Positions 25,049 through 34,609 are shown, counted from the first letter of the stretch. The stretch is DNA of 64,000 nt from Streptomyces clavifer (GCA_014651175.1 BMWJ01000010.1:186001-250000), one strand, 5' to 3'. Notes: a model not told the origin generated them from the letters alone. Translations and numbers: made by a program.

Positions 25049-25828
25049 CTACCGCACGGCGACGTGATCCCCGGCCGACGACTTCGCCCCGGAGGTGGAG
25101 TTCCCGTAGTACGTCCACCGCCACGTCCCCGGCCCGGTGGCCTTCACCGTGGTCTTGAGCGCCCCCGACGTACTCGACGTCGCCTTCTTGACCGTCGTGT
25201 ACGAGGAGGCGCCCGTCGCCTTGAACTGCAGGCTCACCGTGCGGCCCGCGTAGCCCTGGTACGTGTGCGTGTCCCAGTTGGCCCGCGTGACCCGCCCGGT
25301 CACGGTGAGGGTCCTGCCTTTCGTGACGGGTTCCGGCGCGGCGTTGACGGTGACGCGGGTGGCCCGCCTGAGCTGCAGCGGGAGGTTCGCGTCGTCGATG
25401 TCGTGGGCGTCACCGGCGAGAAAGACCCGGGCGGCGGTTCGCCAGGTGCCCGCGTCCTCGTTCCCGAAGTCGTGGTTCCGCGGGTCGATGTACAGCCATT
25501 CCTCGAAGTCGCAGACCCCTTGCGCCTTGTTCACGACCTTGCAGTCGCTGGTGATGACGGCGCTGTGCAGCGTGTCCGTGTTGCTGAGCTTCCCCCGGTA
25601 GGGGAACACCGTCGGCCCGTAGTCGTAGCGCAGCTTCGTCGTCATCCGGAAGACCGCGTGCACCTCGACCTCCTCGGCCACCCCGATGACGATCGGCTTC
25701 CCGCCGTTCACCGCGACCCGGGTGAAGGAGACCCCGCCCTCCGCCGCCCCGGCAGGCGCCGCCGCCACCCCGGTGAACACGACCGCCGCTCCACCGGCGA
25801 CCACCGCTCTCCACATCGACTTCCCCAT
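25049..25828 (-). CDS. secreted protein of unknown function
   Basis: A 259-residue exported protein. The signal peptide spans MGKSMWRAVVAGGAAVVFTG to about residue 29, with a likely cleavage site at APAGA-A. The mature part begins with a beta-rich domain (VNGGKPIVIGVAEEVEVHAV). Two cysteines near CKVVNKAQGVC could form a disulfide. The C-terminal part is Ig/FN3-like: PVTKGRTLTVTGRVTRANWD, then Thr/Ser-rich strands ending GTWRWTYYGNSTSGAKSSAG. It may be a cell-surface adhesin or matrix protein. It lies between direct repeats derived from the end of the downstream permease gene, so it was probably inserted or duplicated here. Confidence 0.8.
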   Translation of the reverse strand: MGKSMWRAVVAGGAAVVFTGVAAAPAGAAEGGVSFTRVAVNGGKPIVIGVAEEVEVHAVFRMTTKLRYDYGPTVFPYRGKLSNTDTLHSAVITSDCKVVNKAQGVCDFEEWLYIDPRNHDFGNEDAGTWRTAARVFLAGDAHDIDDANLPLQLRRATRVTVNAAPEPVTKGRTLTVTGRVTRANWDTHTYQGYAGRTVSLQFKATGASSYTTVKKATSSTSGALKTTVKATGPGTWRWTYYGNSTSGAKSSAGDHVAVR

Positions 25829-26049
25829 CTTCGACCCCGTCCTTCCCCTGCGGCCTGGACCGGGTGCACAGGCGCACCCGTCCGCGTGGCTGACTGTGGG
25901 ACGGGGGAGGGCCGTTCGCGGTTGTACGCGGTGCGGCAACGATTCGATCACCACGTCCCCACCCCAGCCGGGTCCCGGGGAGGGACCCGGCGCCCGCACG
26001 GAGAGAGGACCGCCTCGGAGCGGTGGCGCGGGGCGCCGAGTGCCGCTCC

Positions 26050-27684
26050 TCAGCCCTTGCTGACCGCCGTCAGGATCTCCGGGAGCCGGGCCGCCGCGCG
26101 CGTAGCGGCGAGCCGTACCCCCAGCCATCCGACGAACGTCCCGTACACCGCGCCCACCGGCAGCAGCAGCCACAACCAGCCCCGCAGATCCGCCCCATGC
26201 AGCCAGACGGTCAGCCCGATGACGGGTGCGCAGAGCAGTGCGGACGCCACCATCCCGCCGAGGATGGAGATCCAGGCCAGCCCCGCCTGCCCCGGCGCCA
26301 CGTTCTTGAACGCGCCCTCCTGCGGGATCGAGTACGGGAACAGCGCGGAGGCCACGGCGCCCGTCGCCAGCATCGCGCCGAGCAGGGCCAGGGACAGGCC
26401 CATGGACGCGGGGAGCGCCGCCCAGTCCCCGAGCACCGCCGCCGTCACCGCGGTCACGAGGACCGTGTACGGCAGGGTGATCAGCAGCAGGGCCAGGGCC
26501 CGCGCCCGCAGTTCGGCATAGGCGTCCCGGGAGGACGAGATCGACAGCGCCACCATCCAGAAGGCGGAGGTGTCCTGCCCGAACTGGTTGTACATCTGCA
26601 TGCCGAGCATCCCGGCGGCGAAACAGGCCAGGTAGACCGAGCCGGACCCCTGCACCGCGTTGAGCACGGGCACGATCAGGCCGATCGCCAGTGCCGCCAC
26701 CCATGTCGCCTTCGTCTTCGGGTCCCGGGCGACGTACCGCAGACTGCGCTCCATCACCGTCCCGGTACGCCCTTCGGGGAACCGCGCGAAGAGTCCGGAC
26801 CGCTCGGAACCGGCGTCGCGGCCCGCGGCGGCGATCGTGGAACCGTCCGGCGACGTCATCAGCTTCGAGAGACTGCGCTGCCACAGCCCCACCAGGGCCC
26901 CCAGCGCCAGCACGGAGAGCAGCAGCTGCCCGGCTGCGGCCCCGTACGCCCCCTCCGACGCGGAACCCACGGCGCCGAGCGCCGATGCGGGCGGCAGCCA
27001 GCGCACCACGTCCGCCAGCGGCTCGAGCGAGGACAGACCGCCGGCCCGGCCCAGGCGCTGAGCGGCGAAGTTGACGAACTGGATGCCCACCGCGATCACC
27101 AGCCCGCTGAGCAGCGCGAGATCGCGCCCCTTGCGTGAGGTCAGCAACCGCACGTTGGCCGTGGCGACGGACCGGGCCAGCGCCACACAGACCAGCAGCG
27201 TCACCGGTACGGCGACGAACGCGACCACCACCGCCGTCGCACCCCGCGCCACCGCGATCACCGAACCGAGGGCCAGCGCGAGCGTGAAGAGCGGCCCGAT
27301 ACCGATCAGCGAGGACACCAGCAGCGCCCCGATCAGCGGGCGGGGCCGCAGCGGAAGCATGACCAGCCGGCTCGGGTCCAGGGTCTCGTCACCGCTCGGG
27401 AAGAACAGCGGCATCACCGCCCAGCCGAGCGCCACCACCGCGGTCAGCAGCACCACGAGGGTCTCGGCCTGGGCGTGGCCGCGCAGCGCGACCAGCCCGG
27501 CCACCTGACCCGCGGCGAACAGCAGGGTGACGACGAGGGACGTGATGTAGACCGCCCGGCGCCCGGACGACTGGCGCAGCCCGTTGCGCAGCAGCGTCAG
27601 CTTGAGCCGTACGAAGACGGGCACGAGGCCCTGGCGGGGGGCCGCCGGGACGGCGTGCCCCGCCGGGCTGTCGAGGACGGTCAT
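26050..27684 (-). CDS. ABC exporter permease
   Basis: A 544-residue integral membrane protein with about 12-14 hydrophobic segments, many as Ala/Val/Leu runs (LLVSSLIGIGPLFTLALALG, ALLLITLPYTVLVTAVTAAV). It overlaps the ATPase gene upstream by four bases, giving a two-gene exporter. Proteins of this type are ABC-2-like permeases of unknown substrate. Its last codons (LTAVSKG then stop) are the source of the 47-bp repeat found again at 24982-25028. Confidence 0.87.
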   Translation of the reverse strand: MTVLDSPAGHAVPAAPRQGLVPVFVRLKLTLLRNGLRQSSGRRAVYITSLVVTLLFAAGQVAGLVALRGHAQAETLVVLLTAVVALGWAVMPLFFPSGDETLDPSRLVMLPLRPRPLIGALLVSSLIGIGPLFTLALALGSVIAVARGATAVVVAFVAVPVTLLVCVALARSVATANVRLLTSRKGRDLALLSGLVIAVGIQFVNFAAQRLGRAGGLSSLEPLADVVRWLPPASALGAVGSASEGAYGAAAGQLLLSVLALGALVGLWQRSLSKLMTSPDGSTIAAAGRDAGSERSGLFARFPEGRTGTVMERSLRYVARDPKTKATWVAALAIGLIVPVLNAVQGSGSVYLACFAAGMLGMQMYNQFGQDTSAFWMVALSISSSRDAYAELRARALALLLITLPYTVLVTAVTAAVLGDWAALPASMGLSLALLGAMLATGAVASALFPYSIPQEGAFKNVAPGQAGLAWISILGGMVASALLCAPVIGLTVWLHGADLRGWLWLLLPVGAVYGTFVGWLGVRLAATRAAARLPEILTAVSKG

Positions 27685-28505
27685 CGGGCACCGCCCAGCC
27701 AGTCCAGGGACTGCCCGGTGTCCCGGGCGCCCGCGCCGACGAGCTCGAGGAACGCGTCCTGCAGCGAAGGCGCGTCCCCGCGCACCTCGGCGAGCGTGCC
27801 CCGGGCCCGGATCCGGCCCGCCGCCATGACGGCCACCCAGTCGCAGAGCGACTCGACGAGCTCCATCACATGGCTGGAGAAGACCACGGTCGCGCCGGAG
27901 CGCGTGTACCGCTCCAGCACCCCGCGGATCGTCTGCGCCGACACCGGGTCCACGCCCTCGAACGGCTCGTCGAGGAAGAGCACTTCGGGATTGTGCAGCA
28001 ACGCCGCCGCGAGACCGATCTTCTTGCGCATCCCGGTCGAGTAGTCCACGACCAGCTTGTGCTGTGCCCCCGCCAGATCGAGGACATCGAGCAGCTGCGT
28101 GGTCCGCTTGTCGACCTCGACTCCCGGCAGCCCTCTCAACCGTCCGGTGTAGGCCAGGAGTTCACGCCCGGAGAGTCGCTCGAACAGCCGTAGTCCCTCC
28201 GGCAGCACCCCGATCCGGGCCTTCACCGCGACCGGGTCCCGCCACACGTCGTGACCGCCGACCTCGATGCTCCCCATGTCGGGCCGGAGCAGCCCCGTCA
28301 CCATGGAGAGCGTGGTCGTCTTCCCCGCACCGTTGGGACCGACCAGACCGATGAACTTGCCCGCGGGCAGCTCCAGATCGATTCCGGAGACCGCCACCTG
28401 ATCCCCGAACCGCTTCCACAACCCCTGGACCCGCACGGCGGGCGGTGCCGTGGAGGCACCGCCCGCCGTGCTCGCTCCGCCCGTGATGTCCGTCTGCTCC
28501 GGCAT
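27681..28505 (-). CDS. ABC transporter ATP-binding protein
   Basis: A 274-residue ATPase. Walker A is GPNGAGKTTTLSM, the signature is degenerate (DYSTGMRKKIGLA instead of LSGGQ), Walker B is EVLFLDEPFEGVDP, and the H-loop is VVFSSHVME. A short Gly/Ala/Thr-rich lead precedes the domain. The start is ATG 28505. It pairs with the permease whose start overlaps its stop. Loss of the canonical signature is common in drug/Na+-type exporters of this group. Confidence 0.92.
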   Translation of the reverse strand: MPEQTDITGGASTAGGASTAPPAVRVQGLWKRFGDQVAVSGIDLELPAGKFIGLVGPNGAGKTTTLSMVTGLLRPDMGSIEVGGHDVWRDPVAVKARIGVLPEGLRLFERLSGRELLAYTGRLRGLPGVEVDKRTTQLLDVLDLAGAQHKLVVDYSTGMRKKIGLAAALLHNPEVLFLDEPFEGVDPVSAQTIRGVLERYTRSGATVVFSSHVMELVESLCDWVAVMAAGRIRARGTLAEVRGDAPSLQDAFLELVGAGARDTGQSLDWLGGAR

Positions 28506-28543
28506 GGCACTGCCTTTCGATATCCCCGCGTGTGGGGACCACC

Positions 28544-29272
28544 CTACGAAAGGCGAGTCCGGGCGTCCGCCGTCTCCCGCGCGCACGCGTACGCGAGCGG
28601 ACTGATCAGTTCCTCGGCGTCCGGCAGCCACCGGTTCGTCGGCGTGGGGCGCCGCGCCCACTGCACGGCGCCGCGCCCCCCGACGCGGGTCGGAGGCGCC
28701 GCCACGTAATGGCCCTCGCCGCGTCCCACCATGTCGAGGGAGTCGGCGTCCCAGCCCAGCCCGCGGACGAGGCCGGGGGCCTTGGCCGCGCCGCCCGGCA
28801 GCACGAAGAACAGCATCCGGCGGTCGGGGGTGCGGGTCACCGGGCCGAGCCCGAGGCCCATCCGGTCCATCCTGGCCAGCGCGAGGAAGCCCGCCGACTC
28901 CGGTACGTCGAGGGCGTCGAAGGACCGTCCCGTCGGCAACAGGACCGAGGAGGAGGGGCGCTGGGACCACATCCGACGGGCCGCCGCGGCGCTCCCGGTG
29001 GCCTGGCCGGCCCAGTCGGGGCGCGTGGGATGGGCCCCGGGGGAGGCGCAGCCGGTGTCCCCGCACGAGCAGCGCTCCGCCCCGCCCACCACGTCGAGCC
29101 AGGTGCCGGGGAACACGTCCCAGTGCCGCACCTCCGCATACCGCGCCGCGGCGTCCAGCGGTGTCTCCCCCCGCTGTTGGGGGACCTGAACGACCTGTAC
29201 GACCTGCGCGACCTGCGCGGCTTCCGTCACTCCGATGGGCTCTTCCACGAACAGCACAACTTCCGGCGCCAC
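28544..29272 (-). CDS. bifunctional DNA primase/polymerase-like (Prim-Pol N-terminal) protein
   Basis: A 242-residue protein resembling the N-terminal Prim-Pol domain found in Streptomyces 'bifunctional DNA primase/polymerase' entries: CSCGDTGCASPGAHPTRPDW, SVLLPTGRSFDALDVPESAG and GHYVAAPPTRVGGRGAVQWA. There is no helicase or primase C-terminal domain, so it is a stand-alone form. Its N-terminus carries a short repeat, VAQVAQVVQVVQV, encoded by 9-bp tandem units at about 29188-29220. GTG 29272 is the start used. Activity is unproven. Confidence 0.72.
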   Translation of the reverse strand: MAPEVVLFVEEPIGVTEAAQVAQVVQVVQVPQQRGETPLDAAARYAEVRHWDVFPGTWLDVVGGAERCSCGDTGCASPGAHPTRPDWAGQATGSAAAARRMWSQRPSSSVLLPTGRSFDALDVPESAGFLALARMDRMGLGLGPVTRTPDRRMLFFVLPGGAAKAPGLVRGLGWDADSLDMVGRGEGHYVAAPPTRVGGRGAVQWARRPTPTNRWLPDAEELISPLAYACARETADARTRLS

Positions 29273-29504
29273 CCGGGGTTACGGGCGCACGGACGTCGGT
29301 TACGGCGGATCGATCCTGCACGCGGGGCGCACGGAGGCATGGGCGGGGGCGCGCGTGAGGCAGTGCACCGAAGCGCGGGTAACCACTTGCAGGACTGTGC
29401 CAACTCGCCTTCGCTCGTACCCAATGCAGATGAATATGCGCATTTCTTGTCCATATGCCGGGCAGTGATCCCTACCAATGATCACTGCGGTCCCAGGGGG
29501 AAAC

Positions 29505-30887
29505 ATGGCAGCCAGGCCTCTCGTCGCCCGCCAGCCGAACGAACGGCTCCAGACGCTCATCCAGGAGGCGGCCTGTTCCAACGCGGGCCTCGCCCGCCGC
29601 GTCAACATGGTCGGAGTCGAGCGGGGGCTCGACCTCCGCTACGACAAGACCTCCGTGGCCCGTTGGCTGCGCGGGCAGCAGCCGCGCGGACGGGCGCCCG
29701 GAATCATCGCCGAGGCGCTCGGCCGCAAGCTCGGCCGTACGGTCACGATCGACGAGATCGGCATGGCCAACGGCAAGAACCTGGCCTCGGGCGTGGGCCT
29801 CCAGTTCGCGCCCACCGTGCTCGGGGCGGTCGAGCAGGTCTGCGAGCTGTGGCGCAGCGACGTGGGCCGCCGTGATCTGCTGTCCGGTTCGGCGGTCGCC
29901 GCGTCCGCGCTGGTCGAGCCCAGCCGCGACTGGCTGATCACGGGCGCGGACCCGCAGGTAGCACGCACCGCGGGGGCGCGGGTCGGGATGCCGGACGTGG
30001 AGGCGGTGCGCGCCATGACGGCCGCGCTCGTCGACCTGGACCACCGCTTCGGCAGCGGGCACGTGCGGCCCGTCCTCGTGCACTACCTCAACAGCGTGGT
30101 GTCCGGGCTCCTTTCCGGGGCGTACCGCGAATCCGTGGGCCGGGAGCTGTTCGGCGCGGTCGCGCGGCTCACCGAGCTCGCCGGGTACATGGCCGTCGAC
30201 ACCGGCCAGCCGGGACTGGCCCAGCGTTACTACATCCAGGCCCTGCGCCTGGCCCAGGCCGCCGGCGACCGGGCGTACGGCGGCTATGTGCTGGCCGCCT
30301 CGATGAGCCACCTCGCCGCCCAGCTCGGGAACCCGCGCGAGATCGCCCAGCTGGCGAGGGCCGCGCAGGAGGGTGCACGGGGGCGGGTGACACCGCGTGC
30401 GGAGGCGATGTTCCACGCGGCGGAGGCCCGGGGACACGCGCTGATGGGGGACGCGCGCACGTGCCAGGTGGCGGCCGGCCGGGCGCTGGCGTCCCTGGAG
30501 CAGTCGGATCCGGACACCGGTGACGACCCGTCCTGGATCGCCCACTTCGACGCCGGCTACCTCGCGGACGAGCTGGCGCACTGCCACCGCGACCTGGGGC
30601 AGGGTGAGCCGGCCGCGCGCCGGGCGAAGGAGGCCCTGGCGGCCCTCCCGCAGTCCCGGACCCGGCGCCGCGGCATCGGCCTGGTGCTGCTGGCCACGGC
30701 ACAGGTGCAGCAGCGCGAGGTGGAGCAGGCGTGCCACACGGGGCTGCGGGCCATGGAGCTCCTGAGCACGGTGCGCTCCAGCCGGGGTGCCGAATATCTC
30801 GATGACCTCCAGCAGCGGCTCGTGCCGTTCGGAGAGACCTCCGCCGTCCGGGAGTTCGGTGAGCGGATGGAGCTGCAGGCTGCCTGA
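29505..30887 (+). CDS. NsdA-like HTH/TPR regulatory protein
   Basis: A 460-residue protein from ATG 29505. The N-terminal part (RLQTLIQEAACSNAGLARRV, then KTSVARWLRGQQPRGRAPGI) is a helix-turn-helix, and the remainder is helical with TPR-like repeats (YYIQALRLAQAAGDRAYGGY, ALMGDARTCQVAAGRALASL). Streptomyces proteins of this architecture include NsdA, a negative regulator of sporulation and antibiotic production. This one may be a paralogue. It is divergent from the Prim-Pol gene. The peptide or protein partner is unknown. Confidence 0.8.
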   Translation: MAARPLVARQPNERLQTLIQEAACSNAGLARRVNMVGVERGLDLRYDKTSVARWLRGQQPRGRAPGIIAEALGRKLGRTVTIDEIGMANGKNLASGVGLQFAPTVLGAVEQVCELWRSDVGRRDLLSGSAVAASALVEPSRDWLITGADPQVARTAGARVGMPDVEAVRAMTAALVDLDHRFGSGHVRPVLVHYLNSVVSGLLSGAYRESVGRELFGAVARLTELAGYMAVDTGQPGLAQRYYIQALRLAQAAGDRAYGGYVLAASMSHLAAQLGNPREIAQLARAAQEGARGRVTPRAEAMFHAAEARGHALMGDARTCQVAAGRALASLEQSDPDTGDDPSWIAHFDAGYLADELAHCHRDLGQGEPAARRAKEALAALPQSRTRRRGIGLVLLATAQVQQREVEQACHTGLRAMELLSTVRSSRGAEYLDDLQQRLVPFGETSAVREFGERMELQAA

Positions 30888-31047
30888 GCTGCCGATTCCG
30901 CGAATCGACCATGAACAGCGCCGGGGGAGCGCTGCGTGTTACCCGCTGTGTGAAGGGGTGGTGAGCGCCTTCGGGCGCTTGGCGCCGGGTGGTTGCCACC
31001 CGGTAGCTTGAGCCGACGATTCCGTTGGTTCACACGTAGGAGTCCCG

Positions 31048-32565
31048 GTGACGCAGAGCGGACAGGGTGACGAGCAGCTCCCTGCTGTACGACCCGCCCA
31101 CGAAGGTGTCGTGCTGCCCGCGGAGGGCGGCGCCCCCTGGTCCGAGGGCGGCCGGACGGCCGACCGGGCCGCCCCCGCGGGCGGGCAGCCGTGGGGAGGG
31201 CCCTGGGGCCCGGACGCCCACCAGGACGGCCGGGCACCGGGTCAGCTGCCGCCCGAGCAGCACCAGCCGGACGCGTACGGGCAGTACCGGCCCCAGCAGC
31301 CGTACGCGTCCCAGCAGGACCCCCAGCAGCCGTACGCGTCCCCGCAGGACCCGCAGCAGTCCTACGCGTCCCCGCACGACCCGCAGCAGCAGTCCTACGC
31401 GCCCCCGCAGCAGCAGTACGGGTCCCCGCAGGACGCGTACCAGCAGGACCCGTACCAGCAGCAGGGCCCTCAGCAGTCGTACGCGCAGCCGCTGCCGCCG
31501 GAGGCCGTGCCCGGCATGCCGGGGGGCGGGGACGCGGACGCCACGCAGTACATCGCCCCGGTGCCCGGCGGGCTGCCGCCCACGCACCCCGCGGAGTCCA
31601 CCCAGTACCTCGGGCAGTCGGGCCAGGGGGCCGACGCCGACGCGACCCAGTACATACCGCCGGTGCCCGGCGGCGCCCCGTACGGGATCCGGCCCGGGCC
31701 CCCCGGCGAGCGGCAGCCGCCCGCCGAGTTCGACAGCCTGTTCCGCGACGAGGGGCCCGCGGGCGCCACGCAGCAGATGCCCCAGGTCGGCCCCGCGCAC
31801 CAGCAGCCCCCGCACCAGCAGCCCCCGCGCCGGCAGCACCAGCCTCCGCAGGGGGCCCAGCCGTCCCCGTCGGGGCCGCAGGGGGTCCGGAACACCCAGG
31901 AACCCGAGCACGGGGGCGGCGGGGCGCCGCGCAGGCGCTCCGCGCACATCCCGCTCATCGCCGCCGTGGTCATCGGCTGCGCCGTCATCGGACTGGGCGC
32001 GGGCGCCCTGATGAGCGGCGGCGACGAGAAGTCGGGGGACGACAAGCAGTCGGTGTCCGCGCAGAGTTCACCCGCGGGCGAGGCGACCGCCCCGGCGGCG
32101 GCCGACCCCGCCGAGCCGCAGGCGCAGGGACTCGACAAGCTGCTCGCGGACAGCAACGACAGCCGTGCGACGGTGATCAGCGCCGTGGGGAGGATCGAGA
32201 GCTGCCAGGCGCTGGACCAGGCGGCCACCGACCTGCGGGGCGCGGCGACGCAGCGCCGTGATCTGGTGACCCGGCTCGAAGGGCTGAGCATCGACCAGCT
32301 GCCCGCTCACGCCGAACTGAAGTCCGCGCTGACCGCGGCCTGGCAGGCCTCGGCGCAGGCGGACGACCACTACGCCGCCTGGGCCGACCAGGCCAGGAAC
32401 AACAAGAAGGTCTGCAAGGGCGGCAAGGCCAGGTCGACCGACGAGAAGGGCAAGGCCAATGCCGCCAGCGGCGTGGCCACCCGGGAGAAGCAGAAGGCGT
32501 CGGGGCTCTGGAACTCCATCGCGGAGAAGTACGGCCTGACGAAGCACACCCCGACCGACCTCTGA
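31048..32565 (+). CDS. membrane-anchored protein with PQ/Tyr-rich repeat tail
   Basis: A 505-residue protein. Residues 1-290 are a low-complexity cytoplasmic tail of DPQQ(P/S)YAS units and two DATQYI-PPVPGG-like units, rich in Gln, Pro and Tyr. One membrane segment follows (IPLIAAVVIGCAVIGLGAGA, about 299-318), then an extracellular helical domain of about 180 residues with two Cys (ESCQALDQ, KVCKGG). It starts at GTG 31048 after AGGAG. Proteins of this shape are common in Streptomyces and some are kinase substrates. No enzymatic motif is visible. Confidence 0.8.
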   Translation: MTQSGQGDEQLPAVRPAHEGVVLPAEGGAPWSEGGRTADRAAPAGGQPWGGPWGPDAHQDGRAPGQLPPEQHQPDAYGQYRPQQPYASQQDPQQPYASPQDPQQSYASPHDPQQQSYAPPQQQYGSPQDAYQQDPYQQQGPQQSYAQPLPPEAVPGMPGGGDADATQYIAPVPGGLPPTHPAESTQYLGQSGQGADADATQYIPPVPGGAPYGIRPGPPGERQPPAEFDSLFRDEGPAGATQQMPQVGPAHQQPPHQQPPRRQHQPPQGAQPSPSGPQGVRNTQEPEHGGGGAPRRRSAHIPLIAAVVIGCAVIGLGAGALMSGGDEKSGDDKQSVSAQSSPAGEATAPAAADPAEPQAQGLDKLLADSNDSRATVISAVGRIESCQALDQAATDLRGAATQRRDLVTRLEGLSIDQLPAHAELKSALTAAWQASAQADDHYAAWADQARNNKKVCKGGKARSTDEKGKANAASGVATREKQKASGLWNSIAEKYGLTKHTPTDL

Positions 32566-32580
32566 CGCACGCACCGCCGA

Positions 32581-32624
32581 CGACGGCCCCCGCTGCCCGG
32601 GACCACGGGCGACGGGGGCCGTCG
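32581..32624. terminator. bidirectional terminator between convergent genes
   Basis: CGACGGCCCCCG (32581-32592) pairs perfectly with CGGGGGCCGTCG (32613-32624), and an inner GCCCG/CGGGC stem adds five pairs. It lies between stops at 32565 and 32635. Confidence 0.7.
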
Positions 32625-32634
32625 CCGTAGGCGG

Positions 32635-33909
32635 TCAGCCCCTGATGCGGGCGTCCACCAGGGTCTCCGTCACGTCGACGAAGCCCTTCCGATCGGCGAC
32701 CAGACGCCCCCCGCGGACCACCTGGAACGTCACCCGGCCGTTGACGATGCGGGGGTACGCAGCCGAACCGACCGTGTCCTGGAAGCGCCAGCGCAGGACC
32801 GGCGTGAGCCCGCCCGTGTCCACCTCGGTGCCCCGGTTGAGGCTGACGGAGACTCCGCCCGCCGTGATCGTCTCCTGGTCCAGCGCCTCGATGACCGTCC
32901 TGAGCACCGTGTACGCGATCCAGGTCGTCTGCACGCCCGTGTCGTCGGGGTCGATCCTGTTGTCGCCGAACGCGTACTTCCGGATCACCTGGCGCATCGG
33001 CTTCCACCGGGCATCGCCCGACTCCGGGTACCAGCCGGTGACGTACGCCCCCTCGAAGGGGCTGTTCCGGCCGCCCGTGCGGTCGATGAGCGGCTGCCCG
33101 ACGCTGCCGAGGACCGACGAGATCCGTACGCCGCTGTTCTCCGGTTCGAGCCGGCGGAACGAGTCGAAGAACGTCTCCGTGCCCTTGCCGAGCACCGCGG
33201 TCACGCAGCCGTCGCCCGCCTCCTTCAGGGCCTCGGCCGCCTGGGAGTCGTAGGACGTGGCCTCCTCGGGGGCCACGATGTCGAAGGACGCCGGGCGGTC
33301 GGCCCGGGTGAGGCTCATGTCCACGAGGCCCGGCATGCCGTCGCCGACGAGCGAGTCCGGCCGCACGAGCGAGACCCGGTCGCAATCGGCCGCCAGCTGC
33401 TCGCCGTTCCCCGCGAGGAGGGCCGACTGGCCGCCGTTGACGGGATAGGACAGGTAGCTGGTGAACTCGTCGGCCGAGGCGCCGTAGCCGCCGATGTACG
33501 GGATCCCGGCGGCCTCCAGCGGCGCCAGGACGGCCCGCCCGTGCCTGCTGTACGAGCCGACGACCGCGACGACGTCCTCGGCGACCGCCTGCCGCGCGCA
33601 CTTCGACGCCCCCGTCGGGCTGTCGGCCTCGTTGCAGGTGAGCACACGCAGCTCGTGCCCGTCGATCCCGCCCCGGTCGTTGATCCAGCGGGCGTAGGTC
33701 CGCGCCATGGCCGGCATGCCCGCCATGTTCACGGCGGCCCCGGGCGTGTCCGGCGCCCAGGTCATCACGGTGACGGTGTCCCCGGAGCCTCCCGGGAGAC
33801 CGGGTACGACACCGCAGCCGGTGGTCAGCAGCGCGCCGGCCGCCACCGTGCTCGTGAGGAGTCTGCAGGGGCGGGGAGTGATGAGGCGTCGCCATCCGGT
33901 CATGGGCAT
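32635..33909 (-). CDS. lipoprotein, Leu/Ile/Val-type solute-binding protein
   Basis: A 424-residue extracellular receptor-like protein of periplasmic-binding fold type I. The signal is lipoprotein-like with LLTTGC (Cys32), a slightly atypical lipobox because Thr occupies the -3 position. The core contains INDRGGIDGHELRVLTCNEA, VGSYSRHGRAVLAPLEAAGI and GADGC-like ligand loops. The start is ATG 33909 after GGAAAAG (a second ATG lies at 33903). No permease or ATPase genes are adjacent, so it may serve a distant ABC system or act as a sensor. Confidence 0.83.
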   Translation of the reverse strand: MPMTGWRRLITPRPCRLLTSTVAAGALLTTGCGVVPGLPGGSGDTVTVMTWAPDTPGAAVNMAGMPAMARTYARWINDRGGIDGHELRVLTCNEADSPTGASKCARQAVAEDVVAVVGSYSRHGRAVLAPLEAAGIPYIGGYGASADEFTSYLSYPVNGGQSALLAGNGEQLAADCDRVSLVRPDSLVGDGMPGLVDMSLTRADRPASFDIVAPEEATSYDSQAAEALKEAGDGCVTAVLGKGTETFFDSFRRLEPENSGVRISSVLGSVGQPLIDRTGGRNSPFEGAYVTGWYPESGDARWKPMRQVIRKYAFGDNRIDPDDTGVQTTWIAYTVLRTVIEALDQETITAGGVSVSLNRGTEVDTGGLTPVLRWRFQDTVGSAAYPRIVNGRVTFQVVRGGRLVADRKGFVDVTETLVDARIRG

Positions 33910-34026
33910 GAACTTTTCCGCGTCACGGGTAACGCCGCAGTGTGCCGTGTTCAACGCTCGGTGACGTGAAGGTGAATTACGGGGGGCCGTGCGCACACCG
34001 GGACGAGGAACGTACGATCGACAACC

Positions 34027-34524
34027 GTGCAGCAAGGTTCGGAGAACTCTTCCCGTCGCGGCCGTCGCTCCTCCACCATGGGTGGCATGCCGCTCAACGA
34101 CATGCCGTGGTGGCGCTGGCGCAGCAACGTGCGCTCGGCGCTGCACATGCTCTCCGACCCCGTCTTCCACCACGAGTGCTGGCTCCCCGGCCGCGCCGGC
34201 TACGGCGACGTCACCGACGCCGTGTGCCGCCTGGTCGAGGACACCTGGCTGGACAACTGGTCCGCCGAGAAATACGTGGGGACGATCTTCCGCGACTCGG
34301 CCGAGGCGGCCCTCGTGGACGTGGCGGCGCTGCGCGTGCTGCGCATCATGCACCAGGTCGGCGCGGACGCCCCCGTCTCCGCCTATCTGGAGCACCACGG
34401 CTGGGCGGAGGCCGTGCAGGCGGCCCGCGAGGCCCATGTGATGCTCGCCACCAACGACGCCGAGGACCCGGACGTCCCGCCGCGCTCCCTCGACGTGCTC
34501 CGCATCATGACCGGATCCGCCTGA
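34027..34524 (+). CDS. conserved hypothetical protein
   Basis: A 165-residue soluble protein. After a basic start (MQQGSENSSRRGRRSSTMGG) comes LNDMPWWRWRSNVRSALHML, then an all-helical body with VCRLVEDTWLDNWSAEKYVG. The start is uncertain: GTG 34027 or ATG 34078/34087, and none has a good ribosome-binding site. It lies 85 bases before purU in the same direction. I recognise it only as a widely kept Streptomyces protein without known function. Confidence 0.75.
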   Translation: MQQGSENSSRRGRRSSTMGGMPLNDMPWWRWRSNVRSALHMLSDPVFHHECWLPGRAGYGDVTDAVCRLVEDTWLDNWSAEKYVGTIFRDSAEAALVDVAALRVLRIMHQVGADAPVSAYLEHHGWAEAVQAAREAHVMLATNDAEDPDVPPRSLDVLRIMTGSA

Positions 34525-34609
34525 CCCGGGGCACCGCGTCCGGACCGGCTCGCGGGGTCCGGCCCGATCCGGACGGAGGACGCCGGCCGACCTGTGGCAC
34601 CCTACGGGG

